This document shows, one piece after another, positions 1 to 11,205 of a stretch of DNA of 64,000 nt. The position numbers and the translations under genes are program-made. Origin of the DNA: Prillingera fragicola (Eukaryota > Basidiomycota > Tremellomycetes > Trichosporonales > Trichosporonaceae); NCBI GenBank assembly GCA_002335605.1, contig BEDY01000001.1, forward strand, positions 310,001 to 374,000. The letters are read 5' to 3'. Each line of letters begins with the position of its first letter. Position 1 is the first letter of the stretch. The notes under the pieces were generated by a model that saw nothing but the letters and a program-made list of their open reading frames with translations, was not told the DNA's origin and searched no databases.

Positions 1-1473
1 ATCTGCCAAACAAGGTTGAGCACAATGTGGACGGCAGTCACCAGCGCCCAAGCCAGGGGCAACCATTTAGACGGGTTCTTGTTGGGTGCGGCTGGGGGCC
101 AGTCCCGCGTAGCGTGCAGGTCGTGGCGATAGATGGGCTCAGAGTCAAAGTAGAACGAGGCGAGGATGAGGGTCAGGCCAAGGTTGAGAAGGAGCGTGTC
201 GAGTCGCCAAAGCACGTGCATTGGCAGAGGGATCAGCTGGGCTAGTCAGTGGATGTCATCTAGAGTCATAGTAGACTTACAGGGAAGGGAATGCCCATGA
301 CCTCTTCAAGCTCGTGGCGCGCGCGCATGCGCTCGAGAATCTCAACGCGGGACGCCAGCTCGGCTGCGTCCTCTTCGTCCTGAATCATGGCGTCCTCCGG
401 GGTCAGGAGCGCCTGGTCCTCTGGCACAGTTGTGAGACCACTCTCGCCATCGTCCCAGCACGTGACATCCTCGGGCGCATCGGTTAGCACGTCCTCGTAC
501 AGGCACAGCTGCTCCCACGCCTGCACGATTCCCCAGGCGGTCTGGGAGACGCCCCAGCCGAGACCGAGGTAGAAGGACGAGTGGAAGCCGGACGTCGGGG
601 AGGGAATGGTGAGGGGCACGCTCACGAGGCGTGTAGCCTCGTGGAGTACCGTGTGCACGACTGTGGAAAGGACGACGACTGTTTGGCCCCCGAAGGGCAG
701 CCAGGACACGGCGATAAATGTCGGAACGCGCAGCGCCTGGATGGTGGCCGACGCAAACACACCTACGAGGAAGGCCTTCCAGAAGATGGGGTGCGGGTAG
801 GCTTGTCCAGTCTTGCGCTCGTCCCTGTTAGGAGGCCTGAAAGAGTCAGCAGCAGTCGTAGCGATGAGGGTGGCTCGTGCGCTATCAGTCGCCATTGCGG
901 TGGCAATTGACTGAATTGTTTCAAATACCTGGGCGGTTCTCAAAGACAATGTTGCCGCAAGCAACAGGCCTCACACCAATGCGGCGCATTTCTCAGACAG
1001 CTGGAGAGTGCGCCTGTTGCAGAGGGCCAAAGCCAAGGCGAGGTGTGGGAACGGCCGTCCACAACCACAAACAGACGGACGACGACGAGGACAAAGCAAC
1101 TCACCATCCCCAGGTAACCAGAGCGACAAGACCCAGGAAGAATATAAACGTAATGATTGGGACGAGGAGATACAGCCGGCTCATGTATCGCCATGACACT
1201 GACAATCAGCATTGCCGTCTCCGAACTGGATCACAAACTCCCACGCTTAGACTCACAAGGATAAATCGGCCTCTCGAGGGCAAGGTCGACGCAGTCTTCG
1301 CAGTCGTCGTCGTCACAGTATCCATTCTCGCTCCCGCTGTGATCGCCATTGGCAAGCGGGACGTCTGGCACAGTCGTTGTTGCGCCATAACTGACGCGTA
1401 GTTGCCGGAGGGGTGCGTTGCTGGTTGGGGGAGACGATGTGAATATCTGTGGTGGTGGATCCGGCTTGCTCAT
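1..1473 (-). CDS. Multi-pass membrane protein, conserved-looking but unnamed; 3' end beyond the window
   Basis: Five exons read on the minus strand: 1257-1473, 1105-1198, 977-1013, 281-928 and 1-236; phases close at every junction. The start is the ATG at 1473 (MSKPDPPPQI). At least 410 residues are present and the C-terminus lies outside the window. After an acidic cytosol-like leader (NGYCDDDDCEDC) come hydrophobic segments near residues 80-100 (LLVPIITFIFFLGLVALVTW), 165-185, 190-210, 230-250 and, after an acidic loop rich in E and D, another pair in the last visible exon (LLLNLGLTLILASFYF and LPLAWALVTAVHIVLNLVW). A 37-nt third exon uses an atypical GTGTGA donor, so that junction is the weakest. 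I recognise no catalytic motif. The pattern of helices and a charged loop suggests an endomembrane protein, but the family and role are not identified. Confidence 0.6.
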
Positions 1474-2137
1474 GATGGCTTTGATGCGTGTGTATGCATG
1501 TGCCGGTGAGGTCGAGAGAGTAGTGCGACCTGTTGTTGTTGTTGTATGTCGTGTGAGGTGTGGGGTGAATGCGACGCGACAATGGCCCAGAGGAAACACG
1601 ACGTACGAGATAATGACTCAGTCCAGCTCGCTACAGCGCTCGCCATCGCAATGACCGGTTGGTGCGCCCCTGAATCTTCCACGTGGAGTTACGTAAACTG
1701 TTAATGAAACCAGGAACTGCTGGGCGTCTGGGAGAAAGGCAAGAAAAGTGAAATTGAAGTTAGCACCTGATGTTGTTACATAATCTCACGCGGCATTCAC
1801 ATGGCCAAACATCTCTTCGGCATTTCTCGACCGAAGATTGTCCGGCAATGAACCGGCTAGAAGTGTAACCGTGGGCGGCCACACGAATCAGACGGAAGCA
1901 AATTGACGTGTTGCGCCCTGACCATCCGGCCCGACGACACTGGCAGGCGCGGAGGCTCGGCGGTGCGGTGACCAGCGTGCGTGCTGCTTGATCGACCAAC
2001 ACGCTCGCAGTAGTTGCCAGTCCTCCCGTCTATCCCCGGCTCCGCATAGATAAACTAACGACTTGTCCATCTCTCTCCAAAAACATCGAGCCCCCTCTCT
2101 CGTCGCCGTTACCCCACGCACTACTCTATTCATCATA
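1474..2137. other. Divergent intergenic region
   Basis: This 664-bp stretch separates the minus-strand membrane protein gene from the plus-strand mitochondrial carrier. Open frames on both strands are short and have no recognisable motif. It should hold both promoters. A pyrimidine-rich leader precedes the carrier ATG. Confidence 0.5.
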
Positions 2138-3247
2138 ATGTCCTCAGAGGTTTCCGACATTGAGGCCGTCAAGGTCGAGGCAAAGTCCACCGTCGACCCC
2201 ATCAAGTCCTTCCTCTCGGGTGGTGTTGGCGGTACTTCGGCTGTGCTCGTTGGTCACCCCTTTGACCTTACCAAGACTCGTCTCCAGACTGCTCCTCCCG
2301 GCACCTACACTGGCGGCCTCGATGTCGTCAAGAAGACGATTGCCCGTGATGGCATCAAGGGGTGAGTCCGCGCTGTGCCCACCCGGCGGAGTTGTGTGTG
2401 CTCCGAGCTGACATCCGCCCCCCAGAATGTACCGTGGTATCTCGCCCCCTCTCCTCGGTGTCACTCCCATTTTTGCCATCTCGTTCTGGGTGAGTTTTGT
2501 TGATAAAAATGTTTCGGCTGCCCGGTCCCCGGCGTCAGCCGAACATGTAGCGCAAACTCGGTAGAATCGGTGTTCTGACATTTTGACCAGGGTTACGATG
2601 CCGGAAAGCGTCTCGTGTACGCCATGACTCCCAACCGTACCCACCAGGCCCTGTCGTACGGCGAGCTCGCGTTTGCTGGTTTCTTCTCGGCCATTCCCGC
2701 GACCATGGTCGCCGCTCCCGCCGAGCGTGTCAAGGTCCTCCTCCAGGTGCAGGGCCAGGGCGGCAAGCCTGCGTACTCGGGCCCCGTCGATGTCCTCAGG
2801 AAGCTCTACGCCGAGGGTGGTCTCAAGTCCATCTTCCGTGGTACCGGTGCTACTCTTGCTCGTGACGGACCTGGCTCGGCAGTCTACTTTGTGACTTACG
2901 AGGTTGTCAAGGGCGCCCTCTCCCCCGCCCCTACCGTCGACCCTGCTACTGGCGAGACCAAGGCCGCTCCCCTCTCGCTCCCCGCCGTCATGTTTGCCGG
3001 TGGTTGTGCTGGTGTCGGTATGTGGTCGCTCGCCATCCCCCCCGACACTATCAAGTCGCGTCTCCAGTCGGCCCCCAACGGCACCTACTCGGGCTTCTTT
3101 GACTGCGCCAAGAAGCTTGTCGCTCAGGACGGCGTCGGCGCCCTCTTCAAGGGCTTTGGACCTGCCATGGGCCGTGCTTTCCCTGCCAACGCAGCCACCT
3201 TCCTCGGTGTCGAGCTTTCGCTTGCTCTCATGAACAAGCTCTGGTAA
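2138..3247 (+). CDS. CRC1: Mitochondrial carnitine/acylcarnitine carrier
   Basis: Exons 2138-2361, 2426-2489 and 2591-3247 give 314 residues, the normal size of an SLC25 carrier. The three tripartite repeats each carry the PX[DE]XX[KR] signature: HPFDLTKTRLQ, APAERVKVLLQ and IPPDTIKSRLQ. Features peculiar to the carnitine/acylcarnitine branch are visible: an RD pair before PGSAVYFVTYE in helix 4, and RAFPANAATFLGVE at the end, whose Arg lies at the substrate-contact position described for the mammalian carrier. In the family this inner-membrane protein exchanges acylcarnitine for free carnitine, moving acetyl and acyl units from peroxisome or cytosol into mitochondria. The start has no in-frame ATG between it and the pyrimidine-rich leader, and exon 1 reads directly into the first carrier repeat. 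The next gene, an acyl-CoA synthetase, belongs to the same area of metabolism. Confidence 0.93.
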
Positions 3248-5473
3248 ACAGCCCAGTGGCGCGGCTACACGCTCAAAACAAACCAAAAATATCAGGCAGA
3301 GGCGTTCTCAACACGCACTCGGCAAGGCTAGGACAGCAGGGGGTTTGCACGCCGGCGGACTCGGCGGAGTCCGCGGTACATATCACGCATACAGAAGTAG
3401 AGCAGTACAGCAGAGAAGCAGGCAGCAGCAGCAGCGGGGAGTTGTACGCATACATGCAATACGAAATCTACAGTCGCACATGAGCAAGCGTGTTGGGGCG
3501 CAGACATGGGCGGAGGAAGGCAATAGTTACTGACGAGTTGGAAACTGACTACTGTCACCACGACTGTCAGACCTCGTCCACCATCCTGAACCAACCCACA
3601 AACCCTTCCAGAAACCCCTCCTCGGATAACAACTGCCACACAGCCTAGCTACCCCCCCGCGAGCACCCAGGACGACGCCAGCAGGGAAGTGACCAAGCGG
3701 CCGGACTTTCCTCGCTCAGTTCTTCCATGACCGCCACTCATTTCGAAGTGACATCACCCCCCTCGGCGCTCATCTGTGCCCCGCAGCCCAGGTGTGGGAG
3801 GGACGCTGCCCCGCCTACCCCGTTGTGGGGGATGCCGCCGGCGTAGTGGCGGAGGAATGGGGTTGGGTGTTTGTCCTGCTGGAATCGACTGAGCTTTGCC
3901 TGGGTTGTGATGGCCAGGGGTATAAAGACCGAGATGAGTCGGTGATGCGTGTTCCCTTGGGTCGTGAAGGTCTTATGCGGCCGTTGGACATTACCTCGAA
4001 CACCTACTTGCTCCCCTCAAGCACCTTCCGCCGCTCATTCGCCTTTGTGACGCACCACCTGCGAGGCAGAGTCAAGTGGTAGCGATCTCATGAGTATGGG
4101 CGCTTCAGTGGGGAGTACCAGTACTCAATAGATCACAGGCAGTTGGTCACGCCAGACACAAACCCCCGGTTGGATGTAACCACAGCGACGGCCTCATGGC
4201 AGACCCACTCTGAGTGAAGGGGGGAGAAAGATATCGCACAGTTTCACGGGCTAGATGCCGACAGCGAAACAGCTTCAAATTATCAACGTTGATCGTGCGT
4301 TAGGAGTGAGCACAGCTGAGTTTGGGTTGTGTATTGTGGGAGCGCGGGGGAGTCCATGGTGCCGTGTATTGTGCGAGTGCAGGGCGCTCACGACAGCACA
4401 GAAGGCGAACGTCGACGCGCTTGCAAATGGTGAAGAGGACAACGCATCGTCCTCCCTCTGGCATGGTCAACATGTGAAGCACAACTTTCGATACTCTCTG
4501 GCGGTTGTCGACGGTGTGGCGCCCGTATCGGCGGTCAGTCTCCGAAAGCCAAGACTGCCGATAATGAACTTTCTGAATATTCGGCGCTGTGTCGGTACAG
4601 GCTCTCTGCCTGCAGCGCCGCGACGGGATTACCGCCCCACTCCTCCGCACTGCATCCTCATAAGTGGGCCCAGATGCGCCAAGAGTCGTGTGGGCTGGAT
4701 ATACCTAACCGGCGCCGAGGGACAGCGAACAGGCAAAACAGGCGAGGTCACCGATCATTGTCGAGTTCGCTGGGGGCAGTAGAGTGGGCGATAGATGCTG
4801 GACCTGGTGCCTTGCTGTGGCCAAGCGGGCCGGTCGGTCTGGGTTTCTGGGTTGTTGGTGCTTGGAGGTGCTTGCGGGAGGGTGCAGAGTTCAAAGAGTT
4901 CAGAAGGCGTGTGAGCCAGTGCCCAGTGGACCTGGGAGAGAACGAGGGTTAGCACTTGGGAGCGACATGCTGGCTGTCATCGTTGATGCTGAGGTGAGCC
5001 ATCAACTTTGGTATAGCCTAATTAATCCGTACGCGAGGTCTCGGTCTCTTGCGACGCAGCGTTTCACGTGTGCCTTGGCCGACCCGGCGGTCCACAGGTT
5101 CCTACCAGGACCATGTCGGGTTGTCCGAGCAGCTGCGCAGAGGGCGAGCATGCTGAGCTACAGGCTGCTCGGCCTACTCCTGAAAGACAGTGGTGCCTGT
5201 GCGGGGCAAGAGAGGATGCCCCGCACTGTTGCCGCTCGGCTAGATTTGCCGATCACCATTGGCCCCGGACCCGCAGTGGTGGGCTCGCTTGCTTGCTCGT
5301 CCTGCGCGCTCAGCAGCAGCAGCGTTTGCAGGGGCCGACTCCCTCTCTATAGCCATTGACTACGATGGACTGCTAGCCAGAGAGCTGTTGGGGCGCCGCG
5401 ACATTGGTGGCTTTCTCCTCCCCCGCACTACTGGCCGCTTTTGTCTCTGATACGCCTCCTCGTCTGTCAGACG
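3248..5473. other. Long intergenic region upstream of the acyl-CoA synthetase
   Basis: About 2.2 kb without a gene I can support. Open frames of 175 residues (4255-4782) and 191 residues (4784-5359) occur on the plus strand. Their translations are rich in Arg, Ser and Cys without domains, and they have no intron-flanked continuation. The region probably contains the carrier's terminator and a long promoter for the following gene. Confidence 0.5.
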
Positions 5474-5483
5474 TATATATTAA
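5474..5483 (+). promoter_or_regulatory. TATA-like element
   Basis: The sequence TATATATTAA lies 14 bp before one candidate ATG (5488) and about 200 bp before the better-context ATG (5683). If this is the functional TATA box, major transcripts would start near or after 5500. They would then exclude the upstream ATG and favour the shorter protein. Confidence 0.45.
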
Positions 5484-5682
5484 GAGCATGGCTAGACTTG
5501 GCCCCGGCCCCATCTCTCGCTGCACCACCGCGCTTTCATATCTTTTGGGTCGCAGATCATTGGTTTCTCGCTCGTCACTACCATCACCACCGACCTCCAC
5601 TAGCCGCCGTCGTTCATCAACGTCTGCTTTCCCCGACGCTTCCATCCCCGAACCCTCCCCTTCAGACTACAGCACCGACAAG

Positions 5683-7838
5683 ATGGCGGCCCACACTCTC
5701 CAGGATGAGATGCACCGTCTGTCGCTCCTCGACCCCGAGAGCTTTTGGCGTCACCAGGCAGACCAGCTTCATTGGCACACCAAGCCCACCCAGGCACTCA
5801 AGCTCACCAAGACCAAGACCCCCTCGGGCGTCGAGCACCCTACCTGGGAGTGGTTCCCCGGAGGCGAGCTCTCGACCTGCTACAACATGGTCGACCGTCA
5901 CGTCAAGGCCGGCCGTGGAATGCAGCCCGCCATCTTTTACGACTCGCCAGTTACCCAGACTAAGCGCACCATTACCTACGGCGAGCTCCTTGACGACGTC
6001 GAGTGCCTGGCCGGTGCTCTCCGTGAGGAGGGTGTTGAGAAGGGTGACGTTGTGCTAGTTTACAGTGAGTTTTTATCTTATCGCGGCAGAAATGCCCCTA
6101 TAGTTGTCCCGGCTCTAACAATCTCCCAGTGCCCATGGTCCCCGCTGCTGCTACTGGTATCTGCGCCGTCAACCGTCTTGGTGCTGCCCACTGTGTCGTA
6201 TTTGGTGGCTTTGCCGCCCAGGCACTTGCTCAGCGTATCGACGCCGTCAAGCCCAAGGCCATCATCACTGCCTCGTGCGGTATCGACGGTTCCAAGACCA
6301 TTCCTTACAGCGACTTTGTCCGCGAGGCCATCAAGCTCGCTGACTTCAAGCCCCCTCGCACCGTCATCTGGGAGCGCAAGCAGGTCCACTGGCCCATTGA
6401 CATTTCGCGTGGTGAGCGCAGCTGGCAGAGGCTCGTCACCACCGCCAGGGAGAAGAACCTTCGCCCTGCCTGTGTGCCCGTCCCCTCGTCCGCCCCCTAC
6501 TACATCAACCACACCTCGGGTACCACTGGCGCCCCCAAGGGTGTCGTTCGTGACACTGCCGGCCACGCCGTCGGTCTCCACTTTACCTCGGCTTACGTCT
6601 TCGGCATCAAGGGTCCCGGCTCGGTCTCGTTTGTTGCCTCCGACATTGGATGGGTTCTTGGCCACGCCTACATTCTCCACGCTCCCTTGCTCTCCGGTGC
6701 CTCGACCGTCTTCTACGAGGGCAAGCCTATCGGCACCCCCGACGCGTCGGCCTTCTGGCGCATTGTTGAAGAGTACAAGGTCAACTCGATGTACTGCGCC
6801 CCCACCGCCCTCCGTGCCATCAAGCGCGAGGACCCCAACAACAAGTTCCTCACTACCATTGGCGACCGTGGCGGTCTCCGCAGCCTCAAGGCTCTCTTCC
6901 TTGCGGGCGAGCGTTCCGAGCCCACTCTCATCACCATGTACCAGGAGCTCCTGAACAAGTACGGTGCCGAGGACCCCCACGTCATTGACAACTGGTGGTC
7001 GACCGAGACTGGTTCGCCCATCACCTCGCGTGTCCTCATGCCCCACGCCGCCAAGGACCGCAAGACCGACATCACCACCCACCCCGCCCCCTTCCTCCGT
7101 CCCGGCTCAGCCGGCAAGGCCGTTCCCGGTCACGACGTCCGCATTGTTGACGACTACGGCAAGGAGGTTCCCCCCGGAGACACTGGCAACATTGTTCTTG
7201 GCCTTCCCCTCGCCCCCACTGCCTTCCGCACCCTCTGGGAGGACCCCGAGCGCTTCTACAACGGCTACCTCAAGCGCTTCGGCTCGCAGTGGCTCGACAC
7301 TGGAGACTCTGGCTACAAGGACGCCGAGGGCTACATCCACGTCATGTCGCGTTCGGACGACGTCCTCAACGTCTCGGCACACCGTCTCTCGTCGGCTGGT
7401 ATCGAGCAGGCCATCACTGCCCACCCCCTCGTCGCCGAGGGTTGCGTTGTCGGTATCCCCGACGCCCTCAAGGGCCAGCTCCCCTTTGCCTTTGTTACCC
7501 TCTCGGTTCCCGACCACCCCAAGGGTGTCATTCCCGACAAGGCCATCTACGACGAGATCCAGGCTCTTGTCCGTGGCCAGGTCGGCACCATTGCCACCCT
7601 CGGCGGCATCATCCAGGGTACGGGTATGATCCCCAAGACCCGCTCGGGCAAGACTCTCCGTCGTGTCCTCCGCGCGCTGCTCGAGAACGCCGCCCAGGGC
7701 GACTTTGACGCACCGGTCAGCGTTCCCTCGACCGTCGAGGACGCCAAGTGCGTCGACGTTGCCCGTGAGAAGATCCGCGAGTACTTTGTCCTCAAGGGAG
7801 ACAGCCACAAGGCCATCGAGAGCCGTGCCAAGTTGTAA
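5683..7838 (+). CDS. Propionyl-CoA/acetyl-CoA synthetase-like enzyme (ACSS3/PrpE type)
   Basis: Exons 5683-6064 and 6130-7838 encode 696 residues. This is an AMP-forming acyl-CoA synthetase of the ANL superfamily, with the N-terminal ACAS region (HPTWEWFPGGELSTCYNMVD), the P-loop-like A3 motif YYINHTSGTTGAPKGVV, the A5 motif NWWSTETGSP, the A7 region WLDTGDSGYKDAEGYI followed by RSDDVLNVSAHR, and the adenylation lysine in PKTRSGKTLRR. The NHTSGTTGAPKGVVRD form and overall length fit the propionyl-CoA synthetase/ACSS3 branch better than canonical acetyl-CoA synthetase; short-chain specificity is inferred. The ATG at 5683 has good context (caagATGgc). The frame stays open upstream to an ATG at 5488, which would add 65 residues with many Arg and Ser and few acids, resembling a mitochondrial presequence; dual targeting by alternative starts is possible. 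The intron uses GTGAGT and joins a split ATG codon. Confidence 0.9.
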
Positions 7839-8475
7839 AAGGTCATGTTGGAGACCGATAGGAGCATTACCAGGGGTTGAGGAGTGCATTGTTCAGAAGT
7901 TTTGTTTATTGTACATTGCAGATGAAAGTACATTACGATAGTCCAAGCTACATGTCCAGAGCATTCAATGACCTCCAGCTACTGACCACACGGCACTGGC
8001 TGTGATCTTAACTTGTCCAGGTCTTTCTGACCTTCTCTCTAACACGAACACTGCAACCTCGGCACCAACCTCGGCTGCTCGTCCCCACGGCCTCGGCAAC
8101 TACTCGTGCCAACCCCGCTTGATAATCGGCCCCTCATGCTGGCGGCGATAGACCGGCCGAGTGTACAGAGATCAGTGGCGCTTGTGGCTTGCGCTGGCTA
8201 GCCCGGCGCCGCCGGTAGCGCCTGCTGCATGATAGTAGCCGGCGGTCAAGTGCAGAAGGTGTGTGGATAATCTCGGCGGGCATGGTGCGGTCCGGTGTAG
8301 CCCCGGGAACAACGACGGCTCACTTTCCTTCCCGCCTTTGGTGTTCCCTCCTGTCTATAGCGTCCCTGTGTACGGCTGCAGCTCAGTACGAGAAGAGCAG
8401 CATGGACACAGGCCACCATGCCACGTGGTTCTTGCCATCCGATCCTGTCCCAACGCGCCGAACGCTGTCATCAAT
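7839..8475. other. Intergenic region before tRNA-Asn
   Basis: 637 bp holding the 3' flank of the synthetase gene. Only short open frames without motifs are present, and I see no other feature. Confidence 0.45.
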
Positions 8476-8570
8476 TACCCTATGGCTCAGTTGGCTAGCG
8501 CGTGGAGCTGTTATAAATCGTTTGATTAGAAACAACTCCGAGGTCCACGGTTCGAGCCCGTGTGGGGTAG
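8476..8570 (+). tRNA. tRNA-Asn (anticodon GTT) with 21-nt intron
   Basis: The acceptor stem TACCCTA pairs with TGGGGTA (one G-U pair) and the discriminator is G8570. The T arm is CACGG-TTCGAGC-CCGTG. The anticodon stem TGGAG pairs with CTCCG. The loop reads C-T-G-T-T-A, so the anticodon is GTT at 8510-8512. An intron at 8514-8534 sits at the canonical position after base 37, leaving 74 nt of mature tRNA before CCA. Internal promoter boxes are visible: a box A inside TGGCTCAGTTGG and a box B GGTTCGAGCCC. The D stem has one weak pair (U-C), so folding should be confirmed. Confidence 0.93.
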
Positions 8571-8591
8571 AGCAGGAGAGCTTCTCTTTCC

Positions 8592-8596
8592 TTTTT
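8592..8596 (+). terminator. RNA polymerase III T-run after tRNA-Asn
   Basis: Five consecutive T residues lie 21 bp downstream of the tRNA discriminator base. A run of at least four or five Ts on the coding strand is the usual Pol III stop. Confidence 0.6.
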
Positions 8597-9191
8597 ACAT
8601 ACCGTTGGAGATTGCAACATGGCGAGGAACAGGAAGGGGGTGAGGAAGAAGGGTTCGGTGGTGTCCCTGAGGGGTGGGTCGTCTGGGGACCCCGCTATGT
8701 GATGACGGTCAGGTCCGCCGAGCAGCTTACATGCGTCTGCTCTTGGCCAGAGATCCTGGAGATGCAGCAATGCTCAGATACTGAAGAACGAAGAGATGAT
8801 TGAGTGAGGAGAAAGGAGAGGCTGTTGGTCAAAGTGGCGGTGCCACGGCAGTCAGGTGGAGCTGCGCGCTTCTCCATGTAGATCCACTACCTTCCTCCAA
8901 GCGTGCACCCACAAACTCTCACGCCAAGTCAACAGCTCACTGCATAGGTACGCATACCTCCTACTGTACCCAATGTGCAGGACCAAGGCTCCCGATGGTT
9001 TTAAAGAAGCATTGGAATGTCAGCATGTCACGCATGTCACACGAGTTGTCGTTAGTTCCTGGCCCCCCGTGGCCGTACCTAGCTCAAGCGATGTGGTAAT
9101 GTGGCTGGGCACATCTGTATTATTATGTTCATCAAGGTGTAGTTCAATCCTATGACTTCTGATATACCATGGTGGGCTCCCGCCAGCGGGA
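8597..9191. other. Intergenic region between tRNA-Asn and the ferric reductase 3' end
   Basis: 595 bp. Small open frames on both strands have no motifs, and nothing further can be supported. Confidence 0.45.
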
Positions 9192-11205
9192 TCACCATCC
9201 GTAAGCTTCACTCGCGAGGAACAGCTCGTCGACGTTTGGGAGGCGGCCCATGAGAATGTCCACCTCCGCGTGAGAGACCGCGTTGGCGCAGTCGGCGAGC
9301 AGAGACTGGGGACCACAGGCTACCTATTAGCACATTCTCTCCATGGCAAGCCCGAGCACTTACCGGCAACTGCGAGACTGCCATCGCCTGCGCGCACCCA
9401 GGCGTCAATAATCGCCTTCAGGCCTGGGCGGCCATGGTGCGATGCGAAGAGCGAGGGCATTTCCTCCTTGACAGGAGACTCGGCGGGAGTCGAGAGGTCG
9501 GAAATCGTCTTGTCAGGCGAGGAGTGACTCGTGCCTGCGTGGTGCGGCGTGCTTGGACGAGTGGCTCCAGTGATGTAGATCTCAATGTCGACAGTGGCGC
9601 GGAGGGCAGTGAGCTCGGCGTTGAACCAGGAGAGAGCAGCTGTAGAGTTAGCACAGGAAGGGTATTGGTAGGCTTACATTGGTCGCGAACGGCCCAGACC
9701 AGCCTGATGGTGGCCGGACGACGCGGCTGTGCCGCAATACCTTGGAGCACACCAACTGCCCAGCTGATACCGCTTCCGCCGATACACATGAGAACCGAGT
9801 CAAATGCAGCGAGGTCAGTCGCAGAGTTGTGACCGTAAGGGCCGTCGATCAAGACAGCATAGTCGCCACGAAACGTTCGAAGCGAGTGCTCGACAAGCGC
9901 GCGCGTGAAACCGGCCTGGGCACGGATGAGGAAGACCATCTCACGCATCTCCACAATCTGTCCGCGAGGCTTCTTGCCAATCATTGACTCGACCTCCTTG
10001 GCATTGGTGACACGCCCAACAGATGCAACAGTGAACGGGTGTGACTCCAGGCCGCGAACCGCCGGGAAGCGCAGAAAGACATGTTGGCCGGGCCTCCACT
10101 TCATGGCATATGTGGGTATCGAGAGGCGTGCCGTGTCGGGGCCGACGTGCGTGAGGCGCGCAGTGTGCAGTGACGTGTTGTTGAGTACCATCATGCCCCC
10201 GCGCCACAAGGCGGCGCCGAGGAACAGAATGATGGTGACGATGCAATAGGCGCTGGGGTCAGGTACTGTGGAGAAAAGGTAAACTCACTCGCTGTCAAGA
10301 AGCTGGTAGCCATGCCAAAAGAGTGCCGCAATAAAGAAGACGGCCATGACCACATGGACATACCAAAACGTCTCGTAGGCGTACTTGCGGAAGGGGGGGA
10401 GGGCGCCGATGAACAACAGCAGCATTGGGGCGAGCGCGACAAAACCGCTGACGTACACCTCGTTGATCTTGAGGGTCAGCACCATGCCGTGCTGCCTCTG
10501 AGCTCGAATGCAAGCGGCGATCGTGTGGACCAGCGACATGTAGACAAAGTTGACTGCAGCTCCCTGGTGGAGCACTTGAAGCTTCTCGTGAGAAACGCCA
10601 GTGAGGACGCTGATCACATTTCGCTTGGAGCCGAGAGCGCTGACGGTCAGCTCTGAATGTTTCCCTCACGCTTACTAGACAAATGGCAACGTGGCCATTG
10701 CAATCCACTCGCTGCGGAGGTACAGGGGGGCGCTTCCATAGAACGGCGGAAAGTAGTAGTACTCGTTAATCCAGGTGATGCACGACGCGACCAGAAGGCC
10801 AGCGAAGAGAATGAGATTGGGTCCGAGCGATCCCCAGGACCAGATCCAGTCCCACCACCCTGGACTCAGGCGCGGGTATGTTCCGAGGCGCATAAGAGCG
10901 GAGAGCTTGGAGTAACCCGGGAAACGCTTGCGGTACCGAACGCGAGCTTTCCATAGCAAGTTGGTGATGGTGAATAGAACGAGCATGCCGCACAAGAAGG
11001 CGAGAGTGTAGTACCCGTACTTGACTTGCTCAGCCCACGGAATCTTGGTTTCCTGGAACGCCGTTACCTCGTCATCGGTGGGCACGTAGTTGCCCTTCGA
11101 GTCGATCTTACCCGGCGTGTAGTCTGTCGTCTGCGATGGGTCTGCTGGGGTGGTAGGCGAACCATGGCCCATATGCCTGTCGATAAGTTGCACAACTCTT
11201 GACAT
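9192..11205 (-). CDS. Ferric-reductase-type transmembrane oxidoreductase (FRE family)
   Basis: Five exons on the minus strand (10676-11205, 10289-10639, 9678-10252, 9364-9639, 9192-9319) give 619 residues. The membrane core has two bis-heme HX13H pairs: H201/H215 (LHQGAAV...VHT) and H272/H286 (YVHVV...FWH). The cytosolic half has the FAD motif HPFT near residue 365, the NADPH glycine motif GPYG near 431, CIGGSGIS, and a C-terminal CGP near 579 followed by the terminal aromatic EAYGW. All of these are hallmarks of fungal metalloreductases, which pass electrons from NADPH through FAD and two hemes to extracellular Fe(III) or Cu(II). The length fits. The start at 11205 is chosen because phases close there; the frame stays open upstream to 11670, so a longer N-terminus is possible. 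The metal and the physiological regulation cannot be read from the sequence. Confidence 0.93.

Noticed and set aside
2144..3286. 380-codon open frame antisense to the carnitine carrier
   Set aside because: It covers the carrier exons and introns without domains; a shadow of the real gene.
4255..5359. Two plus-strand open frames of 175 and 191 codons upstream of the synthetase
   Set aside because: No motifs, Cys/Arg/Ser-rich, no splice-linked partners, codon use unlike neighbouring genes.
6078..7889. Long antisense frames across the acyl-CoA synthetase (334 and 260 codons)
   Set aside because: Low-complexity Gly/Val/Asp translations opposite a strongly conserved enzyme; shadows.
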